Source: a gamma proteobacterium HIMB30 (GTDB lineage: Bacteria; Pseudomonadota; Gammaproteobacteria; Pseudomonadales; Litorivicinaceae). From it: DNA of 64,000 nucleotides. Positions 1 through 10,387 of the stretch are shown here, piece after piece. The notes beneath the pieces were generated by a model, which did no database searches, had not been told where the DNA came from, and was given only the letters and a program-made list of their open reading frames with translations. Made by a program: the position numbers and the translations under genes. The stretch is taken from assembly GCA_000227525.2 (NCBI GenBank), contig AGIG01000027.1, positions 62,001-126,000 of the forward strand, read 5' to 3'. The first letter of the stretch is position 1. Each line of letters begins with the position of its first letter.

Positions 1-258
1 CCCGTGTCGATCGGGCGGGTCCTGCCATCCGATACCAACGGGAGCTGTCGGTGAGTTGCCTTGATCGATTTCATGCGGAATAAAACTCTCGTCATCGTCC
101 CACAGAAGCTGATCCAAAGCCTGCGCCTCAGGTTCGGAGGACACGTGACAGTGCACATCCAAACCTTTCCGGAACGATTGTCGCACAAACTTCACCGCAA
201 AGCGTGCTCTCGCCTCAAGTGAATCCTCACCGAGAATATAATAGGAAACCTTGGTCAC
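1..258 (-). CDS. holC: DNA polymerase III chi subunit HolC (partial, runs off window)
   Basis: The first 86 codons of a gene read leftward off the window. The GTG start at 258-256 overlaps the pepA stop (GTGA), so the two are translationally coupled. The protein starts MTKVSYYILGEDS and contains the LDQLLW...SFIPH pattern typical of the chi subunit, which links the clamp loader to single-strand binding protein at the replication fork. The pepA-holC order is standard in proteobacteria, where valS usually follows. The C-terminal part cannot be seen, so completeness is unknown. Confidence 0.85.
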   Translation of the reverse strand, partial: MTKVSYYILGEDSLEARARFAVKFVRQSFRKGLDVHCHVSSEPEAQALDQLLWDDDESFIPHEIDQGNSPTAPVGIGWQDPPDRHG

Positions 259-1709
259 GCCCTGATCCAGTTCACCAACAGTGGGACCGGCCGCCCAGAT
301 GCACCTTTAGCCTTGCCGCCACTGAACCACGCGGTACCAGCGATATCCAAGTGCGCCCATCGGTACTTGTCAGTAAATCGTGATAAGAAACAAGCCGCGG
401 TAATGGTTCCTGCGTCACGACCACCGATATTGGCCATGTCTGCAAAGTTCGAGTCCAACAATTTTTGATAGGGCGCTTCGATTGGCAATCTCCAGCACGG
501 ATCACCAGTCTCACGACCGATGCGGTAGAGCTCATCTGCTAATTGGTCATCGGTACTTAAAAGTCCCGTATTGTGACGACCCAGTGCGATCAAACAGGCA
601 CCGGTCAGGGTTGCGATGTCGACCACAGCCTCTGGGTTGAATCGTTCAACATAGGTCAAGGCATCACACAACACCAGCCGACCTTCAGCATCGGTGTTGA
701 GGATCTCGACTGTTTTACCAGCAAGCGTTTTGACCACGTCGCCAGGCTTCGTTGCACGACCCGACGGCATATTTTCAACGGCCGCAATCACGCCGATCAC
801 GTTGGCTTCGAGGCCCATTTCACAAATGCTTTGCATACAACCCATCACGGTTGCTGCGCCACACATATCGAATTTCATTTCATCCATGGCGGCGCTTGGC
901 TTCAGACTGATACCACCGGTGTCGAAGGTGACGCCTTTACCGACCAAAACTTTGGGTTTAGCATCTGCGTCCTTCGCGCCTTGGTAATTCAGAACAATAA
1001 AGCGTGCAGGCTCATCGCTACCGTGAGACACAGACAGCATGCAATGCATCCCGATCTCCTCAAGTGCGTCTTCGTCGAACACTTCACAGGAGAGTTTGCT
1101 GAACCGGTCAGCTAACTGCACCGCCTGATCTGCGAGATAGCGGGGCGTACAGGTATTACCAGGAAGATTGCCGAGTTCACGAGTGACATTTGCGCCTTGA
1201 CCGATCGTCATCCCGGTGGTGACGTGTGTTTGATCGCTGTCTGAGCCGATGAGTGTCAGCGCTCCCAACACTTTTGCGTCATCGTCGGTGGGTTTCGGTT
1301 TGGTTGTGGTGTATTCATAGGATGCCCAAATAAGACCATAGCCTAACCGCTCCTGCGCACCTTGATCACCTCGCGTCAGCGATGCGAGATCAAGCGTCGC
1401 CTCTGTAATCGGAAGGCCTTTGAGCGTTTTGCCGAGTCCAACAAAAGCATCGTTCTGTGCAAGCGCATCGAAGGAGTCTGCTTTGCCAACACCGAGAAGT
1501 ACCAGCCGCTTGGCACTCAGACCTTGCGGGTTTCGCAACGTCATTTGTGATCCAGATCTTGCTTTAAAGTCGCCAGAATCGATTAAATCTGAGATCAGCG
1601 TGTCGAGTTCCGCGCTGGTTCCCTCTACACTGTCACCTTCAGGGACACCGACGACCAAACATTCGGTTTTGACATCAGTGAGAGAAGTTGAAGTCAGGCT
1701 AATCTCCAT
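255..1709 (-). CDS. pepA: Leucyl aminopeptidase PepA (M17 family)
   Basis: A 484-residue cytosolic metallo-exopeptidase that removes N-terminal residues, preferring leucine; family members in enterobacteria also act as DNA-binding accessory proteins, which the sequence cannot show here. The two-metal site of family M17 is visible: the VGKG-TFDTGG segment near residue 260, the MDEMKFDMCGAA stretch, and the signature NTDAEGRL in the C-terminal catalytic domain. The length is normal. The ATG at 1709 has a strong ribosome binding site (AGGAG, 6 nt upstream on the minus strand). It is transcribed divergently from lptF and overlaps holC at its end. Confidence 0.97.
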   Translation of the reverse strand: MEISLTSTSLTDVKTECLVVGVPEGDSVEGTSAELDTLISDLIDSGDFKARSGSQMTLRNPQGLSAKRLVLLGVGKADSFDALAQNDAFVGLGKTLKGLPITEATLDLASLTRGDQGAQERLGYGLIWASYEYTTTKPKPTDDDAKVLGALTLIGSDSDQTHVTTGMTIGQGANVTRELGNLPGNTCTPRYLADQAVQLADRFSKLSCEVFDEDALEEIGMHCMLSVSHGSDEPARFIVLNYQGAKDADAKPKVLVGKGVTFDTGGISLKPSAAMDEMKFDMCGAATVMGCMQSICEMGLEANVIGVIAAVENMPSGRATKPGDVVKTLAGKTVEILNTDAEGRLVLCDALTYVERFNPEAVVDIATLTGACLIALGRHNTGLLSTDDQLADELYRIGRETGDPCWRLPIEAPYQKLLDSNFADMANIGGRDAGTITAACFLSRFTDKYRWAHLDIAGTAWFSGGKAKGASGRPVPLLVNWIRA

Positions 1710-1753
1710 GGGTGGCTCCTTTAATTTTCGTTAAGCATGGAAGTGTAGGGCAT

Positions 1754-2824
1754 TTGATCATTCTGAGGTACTTCAGTCGCGAGATTCTGGAAACCACCGC
1801 GGGTGTTTCCCTCATTCTTCTATTAGTAGTGTTGAGTGGTCGATTTATCCAGTTTTTAGAGAAAGCGGCCAACGGAGAACTCTCTGTTGAACTGATGCTC
1901 ACGATGATTCTTTGGCGCATTCCGTCATCATTGGAGCTGATTCTGCCGCTCGCACTCACGCTCTCAGTGCTTTTGGTCATGGGACGGATGAACCAAGAAT
2001 CAGAGCTGACTATTCTCCGTGCGGCAGGCTATTCCAATGGCCGTCTGTTTGTGATCGTTCTGGTTCCTGCACTATTCATCGCGCTGATCGTTGGTTGGTT
2101 GTCGATGGTGCTGTCGCCCGAAGTGGCGCGAGAGCTCGACCGCCAGGTTGTCGCTAAAGAAAACCTGACGGTGTTTGATACAGTGGTTCCTGGTCGCTTC
2201 CAAACCGACAAATCCGGTCGTTTGATTTATGCAGAATCAATCTCTGATGATCGTGAGTCTTTGATTGACGTTTTCATTGTCGAACCATCGAAACAAAAAA
2301 ACACTGAAGTGTTCTTAACCGGTCAAACAGCGCGTCAGGAGCTGAATTCCGGAGAGAAATATCTGGTTCTGTTTGACGGCTATCGCCATATCGGTACAGA
2401 AACGTCGCTCGATTGGGAAATTTCCAAGTTCGATCGATATTTGATTCGTCTCAATCCAGAGACTGAGAATCGGCCCGATTCGCTGGATACCCAGTCCACC
2501 GAGGCCCTTATCGCATCGGGGAAGGCGCCTGAGCTAGCCATCGCTTCATGGCGTGTTTCGTTGCCGATAGTGTGCCTCTTTATGTTGCCCTGGGCATTTT
2601 TGATGGGACGTGGATCACCGCGGCAAAGCCGATTTATCTGGGTGATCCCGATCATCTTGATTCAGTTTGGCTACATCACGGCACTGTCGTTTGCACAAAA
2701 AGCTGTGGCCTTGGGTCAGTGGTTACCTTGGCCGGGTCTTTTTTGGGTGCACCTGGTATTGATAGGCGCGGTCAGTTTGGTCATTGGACTCGGGTCCTTT
2801 GCTCGCAGGAGGGGTTGGCGATGA
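1754..2824 (+). CDS. lptF: LPS export permease LptF
   Basis: One of the two inner-membrane permeases of the LptB2FG ABC transporter that extracts lipopolysaccharide from the inner membrane. N-terminal hydrophobic helices, a periplasmic beta-jellyroll region (about residues 120-250) and C-terminal helices fit the YjgP/YjgQ family, and the conserved motif ESELTILRAAGYS is present. I chose the TTG at 1754 because the protein then starts MIILRYFSREI, the usual LptF N-terminus. An ATG at 1712 is also in frame, but it would leave no room for the divergent promoters between pepA and this gene. The gene overlaps lptG by 4 bp (ATGA). Confidence 0.93.
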   Translation: MIILRYFSREILETTAGVSLILLLVVLSGRFIQFLEKAANGELSVELMLTMILWRIPSSLELILPLALTLSVLLVMGRMNQESELTILRAAGYSNGRLFVIVLVPALFIALIVGWLSMVLSPEVARELDRQVVAKENLTVFDTVVPGRFQTDKSGRLIYAESISDDRESLIDVFIVEPSKQKNTEVFLTGQTARQELNSGEKYLVLFDGYRHIGTETSLDWEISKFDRYLIRLNPETENRPDSLDTQSTEALIASGKAPELAIASWRVSLPIVCLFMLPWAFLMGRGSPRQSRFIWVIPIILIQFGYITALSFAQKAVALGQWLPWPGLFWVHLVLIGAVSLVIGLGSFARRRGWR

Positions 2825-3858
2825 ATCGTTCAACCTGGTTGATCGCTCGCGCGATCTGGGTCGCATTTGCGATTGTCTTTTTGGTGTTCTTTGGCCTTGA
2901 ACTGGTGTTTCGGGTGCTTGATGAAGCGAAATTGCCGCACACAAACTACACCGCAGACGAAATAGCGCTGGTCTCGATTTTTGGCATGCCGAGACGACTG
3001 TATTTGGATCTACCGCTAATGGTATTGGTTGCTGTCGCGGCAGGGCTTGGTGGTCTGACGCAATCGAGTGAGCTCACGATTCTACGGGCGGCCGGCCTTA
3101 GCATTCGGCGGATTTTTTTGAAGGTCGCCTTTGTGCTTTCCCCCATCTTAGTCGGTTCGATAATTGTTACTCAATTTGGAATGCCTGAAGCTGAACGGTT
3201 CAGTCAGGCTCTGAAGGATGCCAATGTCTCTGGTGGCGTGAAAGACTCGGTCTGGACACGGGAATCGGGACGCTATGTGTTTATTGAAGGTGCTCCAGAT
3301 GGTTCGGTGCGATTATGGAAGCAGATCGAAATGGCCGATTCTCGTGATGCAATCGAGCGGTTGATCGCATCATCCAAGGTACGATTTGCTGCGGATCAAG
3401 TCACACTTTCAGACGCTCGTCTGTTGGCATTTGAGAGCAATCAAATTCACCAACAAACCAATAACCTGAGCCAAGCAACCAAGCTGACCGAGCGGCAGGT
3501 GCGATGGTTGGTACAAAATCCAGATGCGTTGTCTTTGAGCGAGCTTTGGGATGCTGCCAGCTATTTAAGTGCCGAGGGACTGAACGCCCGTGCGCATAGC
3601 CAACTGTTTTGGCAGCGACTCTTACTCCCCGTTACTTTAATTGCGCTTGCACTCCTCGCGTCGGCCACGGCCTTTGGATCGATGCGCTCGCTTGGGATGT
3701 CGACACGCGTATTCTTGGCAGTGTTGTTGGGTCTCGTTTTTAAATACGCCATGGACATGGCATCTCCTGCAGTATTTCTTGCAGGTGGTCACCCGTCACT
3801 TGCGATTATTCTTCCGCTGTTGATCCCGCTTCTGTTAACGCCCAGATTATTGCGTTGA
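2821..3858 (+). CDS. lptG: LPS export permease LptG
   Basis: A 345-residue partner of LptF in the LptB2FG transporter. It has the same architecture: N-terminal membrane helices, periplasmic domain, C-terminal helices. The shared motif SSELTILRAAGLS lies near residue 80. The start ATG overlaps the lptF stop, and a longer upstream reading frame in the same phase is only a shadow inside lptF. The 3' end overlaps the convergent RDD gene by 12 bp, so the two transcripts end against each other. Confidence 0.93.
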   Translation: MNRSTWLIARAIWVAFAIVFLVFFGLELVFRVLDEAKLPHTNYTADEIALVSIFGMPRRLYLDLPLMVLVAVAAGLGGLTQSSELTILRAAGLSIRRIFLKVAFVLSPILVGSIIVTQFGMPEAERFSQALKDANVSGGVKDSVWTRESGRYVFIEGAPDGSVRLWKQIEMADSRDAIERLIASSKVRFAADQVTLSDARLLAFESNQIHQQTNNLSQATKLTERQVRWLVQNPDALSLSELWDAASYLSAEGLNARAHSQLFWQRLLLPVTLIALALLASATAFGSMRSLGMSTRVFLAVLLGLVFKYAMDMASPAVFLAGGHPSLAIILPLLIPLLLTPRLLR

Positions 3859-4272
3859 TTTCTGTGGCTTCGGTTCAGCAACAACCCGGGTATTTGAGAG
3901 ACGGTCGTAGACTGTCTGACCGATTGGTGACAACCACCCAGTGAATAGCATGACACCGGTTGGCGCGAGTGTTGCCACACACCATGCCAACCGCTTAAAG
4001 GCCACATCATTGGTAATGGCTTCGCCATCTAAACCAACCAGACGAAGGCGCCACGCGCGCATGCCAGCCGTTTGACCACCACGTGACCAAGACCACCAAA
4101 AATAGCCACCAACAGACAACACAATGAGCATTTGTGTCAGCCAGGCTGGCGCCTCCCCCTGGGCAATCACAGACGAAACCAGTCCGGAGATCAGAATAAG
4201 GGCGGTCACCACAAGCCCGTCATAAATCAATGCGAGCAGTCTCTTCCATACAGGTGCACTACTGACTTGCAT
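3847..4272 (-). CDS. RDD family membrane protein
   Basis: A 141-residue inner-membrane protein of unknown function. It has the family's features: an N-terminal Arg-rich segment followed by YDGL at the first helix, three hydrophobic segments, the GGQTAGMRAWRLRLV central motif, and the C-terminal YDRLSNTRVV sequence. It overlaps the 3' end of the upstream bax-like gene by 14 bp and follows it on the same strand, so the two are probably cotranscribed. Its own 3' end overlaps lptG. Family membership is clear; no role can be inferred. Confidence 0.85.
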   Translation of the reverse strand: MQVSSAPVWKRLLALIYDGLVVTALILISGLVSSVIAQGEAPAWLTQMLIVLSVGGYFWWSWSRGGQTAGMRAWRLRLVGLDGEAITNDVAFKRLAWCVATLAPTGVMLFTGWLSPIGQTVYDRLSNTRVVAEPKPQKSTQ

Positions 4273-5047
4273 GCGGTTCGACCTGTTGTGCGAGCTGAAT
4301 GTAATCCGAGCGAAACACTGAGCGTAAAATTTTTAAATATTGCTTCCCCAGTTCAGAGTACCGGCTGAGTGTTGGAATCAGTGCCTTGGTCGTCAGGGGC
4401 TCGTTTTGCGTTCGGAGATCCAGGCGCACCTGTCGAAGTTTTCGGTAGGCCTTGTGAGTATTGATGTTCTGGTAATAGGCAGCGACTGAATCACCCACTG
4501 TATCAAACCGCCGAACTTCTAAATTTTTGTTGGTGTTGCCTTTCGGTTTGATTCCGCAGCCCTGTGCATAGCACTGGTGACCGAAGTAATTATTGCCCTC
4601 GAGTGCGAACCGGGACTGACCCCATGCTGACTCAATGGCTGCTTGTGTTGCAACCAGCGCAGGCGGCAAGCCATCCACGCGAAGATAAAGCTCTGCCTCG
4701 AGATGATCGAGCGAGGTATTTGGGTCGAGCTCGAAATGCTCAATTAACAGCGCAAGAGCTGGATCCCGGTCCACATGTTTTGTTTGCCGCTCGATGATAC
4801 CAGGTATGAAAGCACGTACGGCGCGCAACCGCTCATTTTCTTGCTCGGCGTAATCCATGATCAATCGCGCGAATTGCTGCCGTCGGTCCTCGATCGATGC
4901 ATTCACAAGCAACGCCGGTCGTTGTGACTCGATGAGCGATTCAAGTTCTTTTCGATCAAATTCAGCTAAATCTGGTTCATGGGTTAGCGCTGTGTACAAC
5001 AACCCGGCGGTCGCGACCACTGTTGCAAGTGCCGCGTGTTTGATCAT
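4259..5047 (-). CDS. Bax-like N-acetylglucosaminidase family protein
   Basis: A 262-residue protein with an N-terminal hydrophobic segment (signal or anchor) and a C-terminal glucosaminidase domain of the Bax/FlgJ type. The diagnostic stretch is LPPALVATQAAIESAWGQSR near residue 130, containing the presumed catalytic Glu, followed by GNNYFGHQC. The family is predicted to cut peptidoglycan in the periplasm; activity of this protein is inferred. Its start overlaps the stop of the upstream glycosyltransferase gene (ATGA) and its end overlaps the RDD gene, giving a three-gene minus-strand unit. Confidence 0.82.
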   Translation of the reverse strand: MIKHAALATVVATAGLLYTALTHEPDLAEFDRKELESLIESQRPALLVNASIEDRRQQFARLIMDYAEQENERLRAVRAFIPGIIERQTKHVDRDPALALLIEHFELDPNTSLDHLEAELYLRVDGLPPALVATQAAIESAWGQSRFALEGNNYFGHQCYAQGCGIKPKGNTNKNLEVRRFDTVGDSVAAYYQNINTHKAYRKLRQVRLDLRTQNEPLTTKALIPTLSRYSELGKQYLKILRSVFRSDYIQLAQQVEPHASQ

Positions 5048-5853
5048 GAGTCTGGCTTACCGACTTTAGGCATGGTTGGTTCCGTCCAATCATTTTGCAG
5101 TTCGGCTAGTTTCGCATATTTATAAAACGCACCAATAAAACCGCCAATCGCAATCGCAAAACCAGCACGACCATCTCGCCATCCGCTCTTTAACAGATAT
5201 ATCTTCAAAAACATGGACAGACCGTGAATGAGGGCTGGCCCCATGCCGCCGGTTTTGTTATTTCGCAGTAGTTTCTGAGCACCGAGTGTTGAGTAACGCT
5301 GTGCTTTATGAAGCATCTGCTCGAGATTCTCGAAAGGGAACTGCCAAATCGACTGTGTGAGGTGTCCAATTGGACCGTCACAGATAAACCCTTCGTGGAC
5401 TTCTTCGAGCGTGTAGCTCAAGCGCCCTTGTCGAAACAATTGGGGCTGTCGGTAATCAGGATTCCAGCCAGAATGCTGCACCCACCGTCCAAGCAGATAA
5501 TTTTTGCGCGGCATGAAATACGCCACGGGCCCGTTGGGATCATTTTTTCTCACGATAGAGAGGATCTCGTCACGTGCTTCGGGCGTGCAACGTTCGTCAG
5601 AATCTAACGAGAAAATCCACTCATGCTGACAGGATGCAATGGATTCATTTCGCAGTTTGCCGAAACCGCTGAAATCGATTTGCACAACGCGAGCACCAAG
5701 TTCCTCAGCAATCTGTGCAGTCTCGTCCGTTGAGTGCGAGTCGCAGAGGATCACTTCGTCAGCCCATTCGATGACACTTTCGATCGCAGGACGGATTTTA
5801 TTGGCTTCGTTGAAGGCGATAATGTAGCAGCTGACTTTTGACACAGGCGTCAT
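5044..5853 (-). CDS. Family 2 glycosyltransferase, LPS-core type (WaaE/KdtX-like)
   Basis: A 269-residue GT-A glycosyltransferase. The N-terminal fold shows IIAFNEANKI, a DSHSTDETAQIA segment and the metal-binding DSDERC motif (around residue 90), followed by the RKNYLLGRWVQHSGW sequence typical of the WaaE/KdtX-like beta-1,4-glucosyltransferases that decorate LPS heptose. The ATG at 5853 is used because the longer reading frame begins inside the tRNA gene. It lies just downstream of tRNA-Leu and overlaps the bax-like gene by 4 bp. The acceptor sugar is inferred from the family only. Confidence 0.85.
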   Translation of the reverse strand: MTPVSKVSCYIIAFNEANKIRPAIESVIEWADEVILCDSHSTDETAQIAEELGARVVQIDFSGFGKLRNESIASCQHEWIFSLDSDERCTPEARDEILSIVRKNDPNGPVAYFMPRKNYLLGRWVQHSGWNPDYRQPQLFRQGRLSYTLEEVHEGFICDGPIGHLTQSIWQFPFENLEQMLHKAQRYSTLGAQKLLRNNKTGGMGPALIHGLSMFLKIYLLKSGWRDGRAGFAIAIGGFIGAFYKYAKLAELQNDWTEPTMPKVGKPDS

Positions 5854-5872
5854 CTTTTGGCTGTTTTGAATG

Positions 5873-5959
5873 TGGTACCGAAGGGGGGACTCGAACCCCC
5901 AAGCCCGCAAAGGCAACGGATTTTGAATCCGTCGTGTCTACCAGTTCCACCACTTCGGC
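5873..5959 (-). tRNA. tRNA-Leu (anticodon CAA)
   Basis: An 87-nt type II tRNA with encoded CCA. The acceptor arm GCCGAAG pairs with CTTCGGT (one G-U). The anticodon stem ACGGA/TCCGT holds the loop TTCAAAA, giving anticodon CAA. There is a long variable arm, and the T-loop GTTCGAG is closed by a GGGGG/CCCCC stem. The sequence resembles enterobacterial leuX-type tRNA. It precedes the glycosyltransferase gene by about 20 bp on the same strand, so read-through is possible. Confidence 0.97.
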
Positions 5960-5971
5960 AACGGGAGGCGA

Positions 5972-6000
5972 ATACTAAACAAAGAGGACCTCGTTGTCAT
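5972..6000 (-). promoter_or_regulatory. Predicted sigma-70 promoter of tRNA-Leu
   Basis: On the minus strand ATGACA (-35, 5995-6000) is separated by 17 bp from TAGTAT (-10, 5972-5977), ending 12 bp before the mature tRNA 5' end. The stretch after the -10 is C/G-rich (CGCCTCCCG), like stringently controlled stable-RNA discriminators. Prediction from spacing and consensus only. Confidence 0.5.
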
Positions 6001-6243
6001 CTGCTTTTGGTTTTGTAAATCCAAATCCAAAGCGATGGCGGTCAAACATATCCATTGTTGGCAGCATTTCAGTATCACTGATCTGTGATCAATCGGGGTA
6101 AATAATCACAACGACGTAATCACCCGTCTGCCGTTTGTCCGGATCTTTTATCGACTTGTTTTCTGTGACGACTGTGTCAGCTCGCCTCTGCAGAAAAATA
6201 TTCCTCGGCTAAGTTCTCACTGATTGGTGGTCAAAATTACTAC

Positions 6244-6283
6244 AGGTTATTGGTTTTGACCTATATAGGTTATTCGCTATAAT
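6244..6283 (+). promoter_or_regulatory. higBA promoter with palindromic operator
   Basis: TTGACC (6256-6261) and TATAAT (6278-6283) with a 16-bp spacer form a strong sigma-70 promoter. The perfect palindrome ACCTATATAGGT (6259-6270) sits across the -35/spacer, and AGGTTATT occurs twice (from 6244 and from 6268). This is the usual layout of an autorepressed toxin-antitoxin operon, so the palindrome is a good candidate operator for the antitoxin. The repression itself is inferred. Confidence 0.65.
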
Positions 6284-6295
6284 TGAGGGCGTGGG

Positions 6296-6646
6296 ATGTG
6301 GGTCGTCAAAACAACAGATCGTTTTGATACCTGGTTTGAGGCCCAAAGTGATCGAGATCGCGCGAATGTGCTGGCCGCGATGCTGCTGTTGCGCGATCGT
6401 GGACCCCGGCTGACAAGGCCTTACGCAGATTTTGTGAAAGGCTCTCGATTCGGCAATGTGAAGGAAATGAGAATTCAGAGCCAAGGCCGGCCGATTAGAG
6501 CGATGTTTGCATTCGATCCGAAGCGAGAGGCGATCGTTCTGTGCGCAGGCGACAAATCGAAGGACCCTAAACGCTTCTATCGAAAAATGGTGGCCATTGC
6601 TGACGACGAGTTTGCTGGCCATCTTGCTGGGTTAAATGAGAGATAA
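6296..6646 (+). CDS. HigB-type (RelE superfamily, Gp49-like) toxin
   Basis: A 116-residue small basic protein. The order of elements fits the phage-derived Gp49-like/HigB group of RelE-fold mRNA interferases: an N-terminal helical part with LLLRDRGPRLTRPYADFVKGSR, the strand pair KEMRIQSQGRPIRAMFAFDP, and IVLCAGDKS near the C-terminus. GAGGG lies 6 nt before the ATG. The antitoxin gene follows 2 bp after the stop, the toxin-first order typical of HigBA. Ribosome-dependent mRNA cleavage is a family inference. Confidence 0.85.
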   Translation: MWVVKTTDRFDTWFEAQSDRDRANVLAAMLLLRDRGPRLTRPYADFVKGSRFGNVKEMRIQSQGRPIRAMFAFDPKREAIVLCAGDKSKDPKRFYRKMVAIADDEFAGHLAGLNER

Positions 6647-6648
6647 AA

Positions 6649-6951
6649 ATGGGTAGAGATTTAGAACAAATCCTTCAGGATGAAGATCCTCAAGTCGTCC
6701 GTGTGGCAAAAGATTCGGCAAGCCAAATGCTCATCAATATCCACTTGGCGGAGTTGCGTGAACGCATGAAGTTGACGCAAACGGACATTGCCAACACTCT
6801 GGGCGTGAAACAACCAACTGTCTCAGATATGGAACAACGCGGCCGTGATCTGCGGTTGTCCTCGCTAAAGCGTTACGTTGAGGCGTCGGGTGGCAAGTTG
6901 CGTTTAGATGTTGAATTGCCAGACGGCTCTCATTACAGATTTTCGGTATAA
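6649..6951 (+). CDS. HigA-type XRE-family antitoxin
   Basis: A 100-residue protein with a helix-turn-helix domain at about residues 34-62 (LRERMKLTQTDIANTLGVKQ, then PTVSDMEQR) and a short C-terminal part ending in basic and hydrophobic residues. It begins 2 bp after the HigB-type toxin gene. It should bind and neutralise the toxin and repress the palindromic promoter upstream of the pair. The XRE fold is seen directly; pairing follows from context. Confidence 0.88.
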   Translation: MGRDLEQILQDEDPQVVRVAKDSASQMLINIHLAELRERMKLTQTDIANTLGVKQPTVSDMEQRGRDLRLSSLKRYVEASGGKLRLDVELPDGSHYRFSV

Positions 6952-6975
6952 CGATAAAATCTGCGTCTCGAGTTC

Positions 6976-7121
6976 CTAGACGTAAATGGGCATCTCGCAG
7001 GCCAATTGAGTGGCGGTCTCAAATTCGTCTGAACTCAACTCATCAAGATGGTGGTACTGACCTCGGACATGAACCGACACGCCTCGTAGGTAACGGATAT
7101 CGAAGTCATCTGATCCGCGTA
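6976..7121 (-). pseudogene. Possible short coding remnant without start codon
   Basis: About 45 sense codons on the minus strand end in TAG at 6976 and read ...RYLRGVSVHVRGQYHHL... to ...CEMPIYV. No ATG opens the frame and a stop lies just upstream (about 7122). The composition looks protein-like, but I recognise no family. It may be a fragment left by turnover of accessory genes here, or chance. Confidence 0.25.
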
Positions 7122-7173
7122 AAAATCAATATTTATTTTATATAAGTGATATTTTTCTGTTTATTTATCATAT

Positions 7174-7206
7174 TAATGTGATTAAATTTTTTTAATGATC
7201 ACATTA
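7174..7206. promoter_or_regulatory. Inverted repeat upstream of mobile mystery protein A gene
   Basis: TAATGTGAT (7174-7182) and ATCACATTA (7198-7206) are perfect inverted arms, and the inner bases TTAAA/TTTAA extend the symmetry with one bulge. It lies directly before the ribosome binding site of the HTH regulator gene, which suggests an autoregulatory operator. Confidence 0.55.
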
Positions 7207-7218
7207 TAGGTAATGTTT

Positions 7219-7686
7219 ATGAATTCAGAAGAGCGGTTCAATGCGAGAGCGCATTTAGACTCCATACTTGAGCGGTGGCGGTTATTGCCAACGAGACATA
7301 AGCCGAACCGCGGATGGGTGCGAGCGATTCGAAAAGCGTTGGGGATGACTACGACGCAACTAGGTTCAAGGCTCGGTGTATCACAGTCGAGAGTCGTTGC
7401 CATGGAAGTCGCTGAGCAGACGGGGTCATTGACCATTAAAAATCTGGCGAGAGCAGCTAGCGCACTTGATTGTGAATTGGTCTACGCTCTCGTTCCGAGG
7501 CGTCCGCTCCAAGAGATGGTTGAAGAACGTGTGAAACAGAAAGCGTCTAGCTCAATCGTAGCCATGTCTCACTCGATGATGCTCGAAGATCAAGCGATTG
7601 CCGATGAAACAACAGCGGTGCAGCTTGAACACTTGATTCAGAAAATGACGATGAGCGCACGCTCAGATATTTGGGAAGGCGAGTGA
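7219..7686 (+). CDS. Mobile mystery protein A (XRE-type regulator), orphan
   Basis: A 155-residue protein matching the 'mobile mystery protein A' family along its length: RGWVRAIRKALGMTTTQLGSRLGVSQSRV near the N-terminus (helix-turn-helix, about residues 32-60), ALDCELVYALVPRRPLQEMV in the middle, and VAMSHSMMLEDQA toward the end. ATG 7219 is preferred over the in-frame ATG 7213 because AGG at 7208-7210 is then correctly spaced. The family normally sits beside 'mobile mystery protein B', a Fic-domain protein, but queA follows here with no partner. It may be a solitary regulator or the relic of a lost two-gene module. Confidence 0.85.
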   Translation: MNSEERFNARAHLDSILERWRLLPTRHKPNRGWVRAIRKALGMTTTQLGSRLGVSQSRVVAMEVAEQTGSLTIKNLARAASALDCELVYALVPRRPLQEMVEERVKQKASSSIVAMSHSMMLEDQAIADETTAVQLEHLIQKMTMSARSDIWEGE

Positions 7687-7773
7687 CGAATAATTATAGG
7701 AAGTTGTTAGATTTTCTCCGATTCTAACGCCTTGCCAATTTTTTTAAACTCCCTAGACTCCTGGCCTTTGGAT

Positions 7774-9955
<2,182 letters not shown>

Positions 9956-10387
9956 ACGATTTCCAAAGTTGTCTTTGCGCGGTCGATTAGGGTTCGGCCA
10001 GTAAAACATGATAGATAACTGCGACTTGAGCTGTTTCTGCCTGGTCTTTTCGTTCGTCAATTACGATTTACTCAGTCGATTGAGTAAATTTAATCAGTGT
10101 CGTGACTATTCTGACAATTCGTCGTTTGACAAGAAGATAGACGAACTGGATAGAGAGGATTTCTGCTGTAGTGAAATCGATTGTCATCAATTACCGGTGC
10201 TTTTTAGGTCCCGAAAGGTTTTTCACAGTGACTGGAACCCATCGTATGAATCATTGTGGATGGCCAATTTGGCTCGGCCTGACGAATTCAACTGTTTTAT
10301 CGCCTCTCAAAGCTCATCAAGGTTGCCTAAGAGCCTCGCACCCTGTAGTTTTACGCGACTTTCAAAACTTCACTGGATGATGTTGAT
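9956..10387. other. tgt-yajC intergenic region with inverted repeat
   Basis: Reading frames here have no family resemblance. A 9-bp inverted repeat, ATTTACTCA (10066-10074) and TGAGTAAAT (10081-10089), with 6-nt loop, could be an operator or a weak stem-loop; it lacks a T-tract. TTGACA (10126-10131) with GATAGA 17 bp later (10149-10154) is a possible promoter for yajC-secDF. The rest shows nothing I can name. Confidence 0.45.

Larger units (their letters stand above)
5961..6295. other. Gap between tRNA-Leu and higBA
   Basis: No credible gene is seen. The left edge holds the tRNA promoter on the minus strand and the right edge holds the higBA promoter. The middle (about 6010-6230) shows no recognisable feature. 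Confidence 0.5.

Noticed and set aside
573-1115. 180-codon plus-strand frame inside pepA
   Set aside because: Lies fully antisense to a strongly supported gene, and its product resembles no family.
5873-7686. Genomic island inserted at tRNA-Leu
   Set aside because: The accessory genes lie on the 5' side of the tRNA, no integrase or att repeat is seen there, and islands normally use the 3' end.
10066-10089. Terminator after tgt
   Set aside because: The 9-bp inverted repeat is A/T-rich and has no following T-tract, so an operator or simple stem is as likely.
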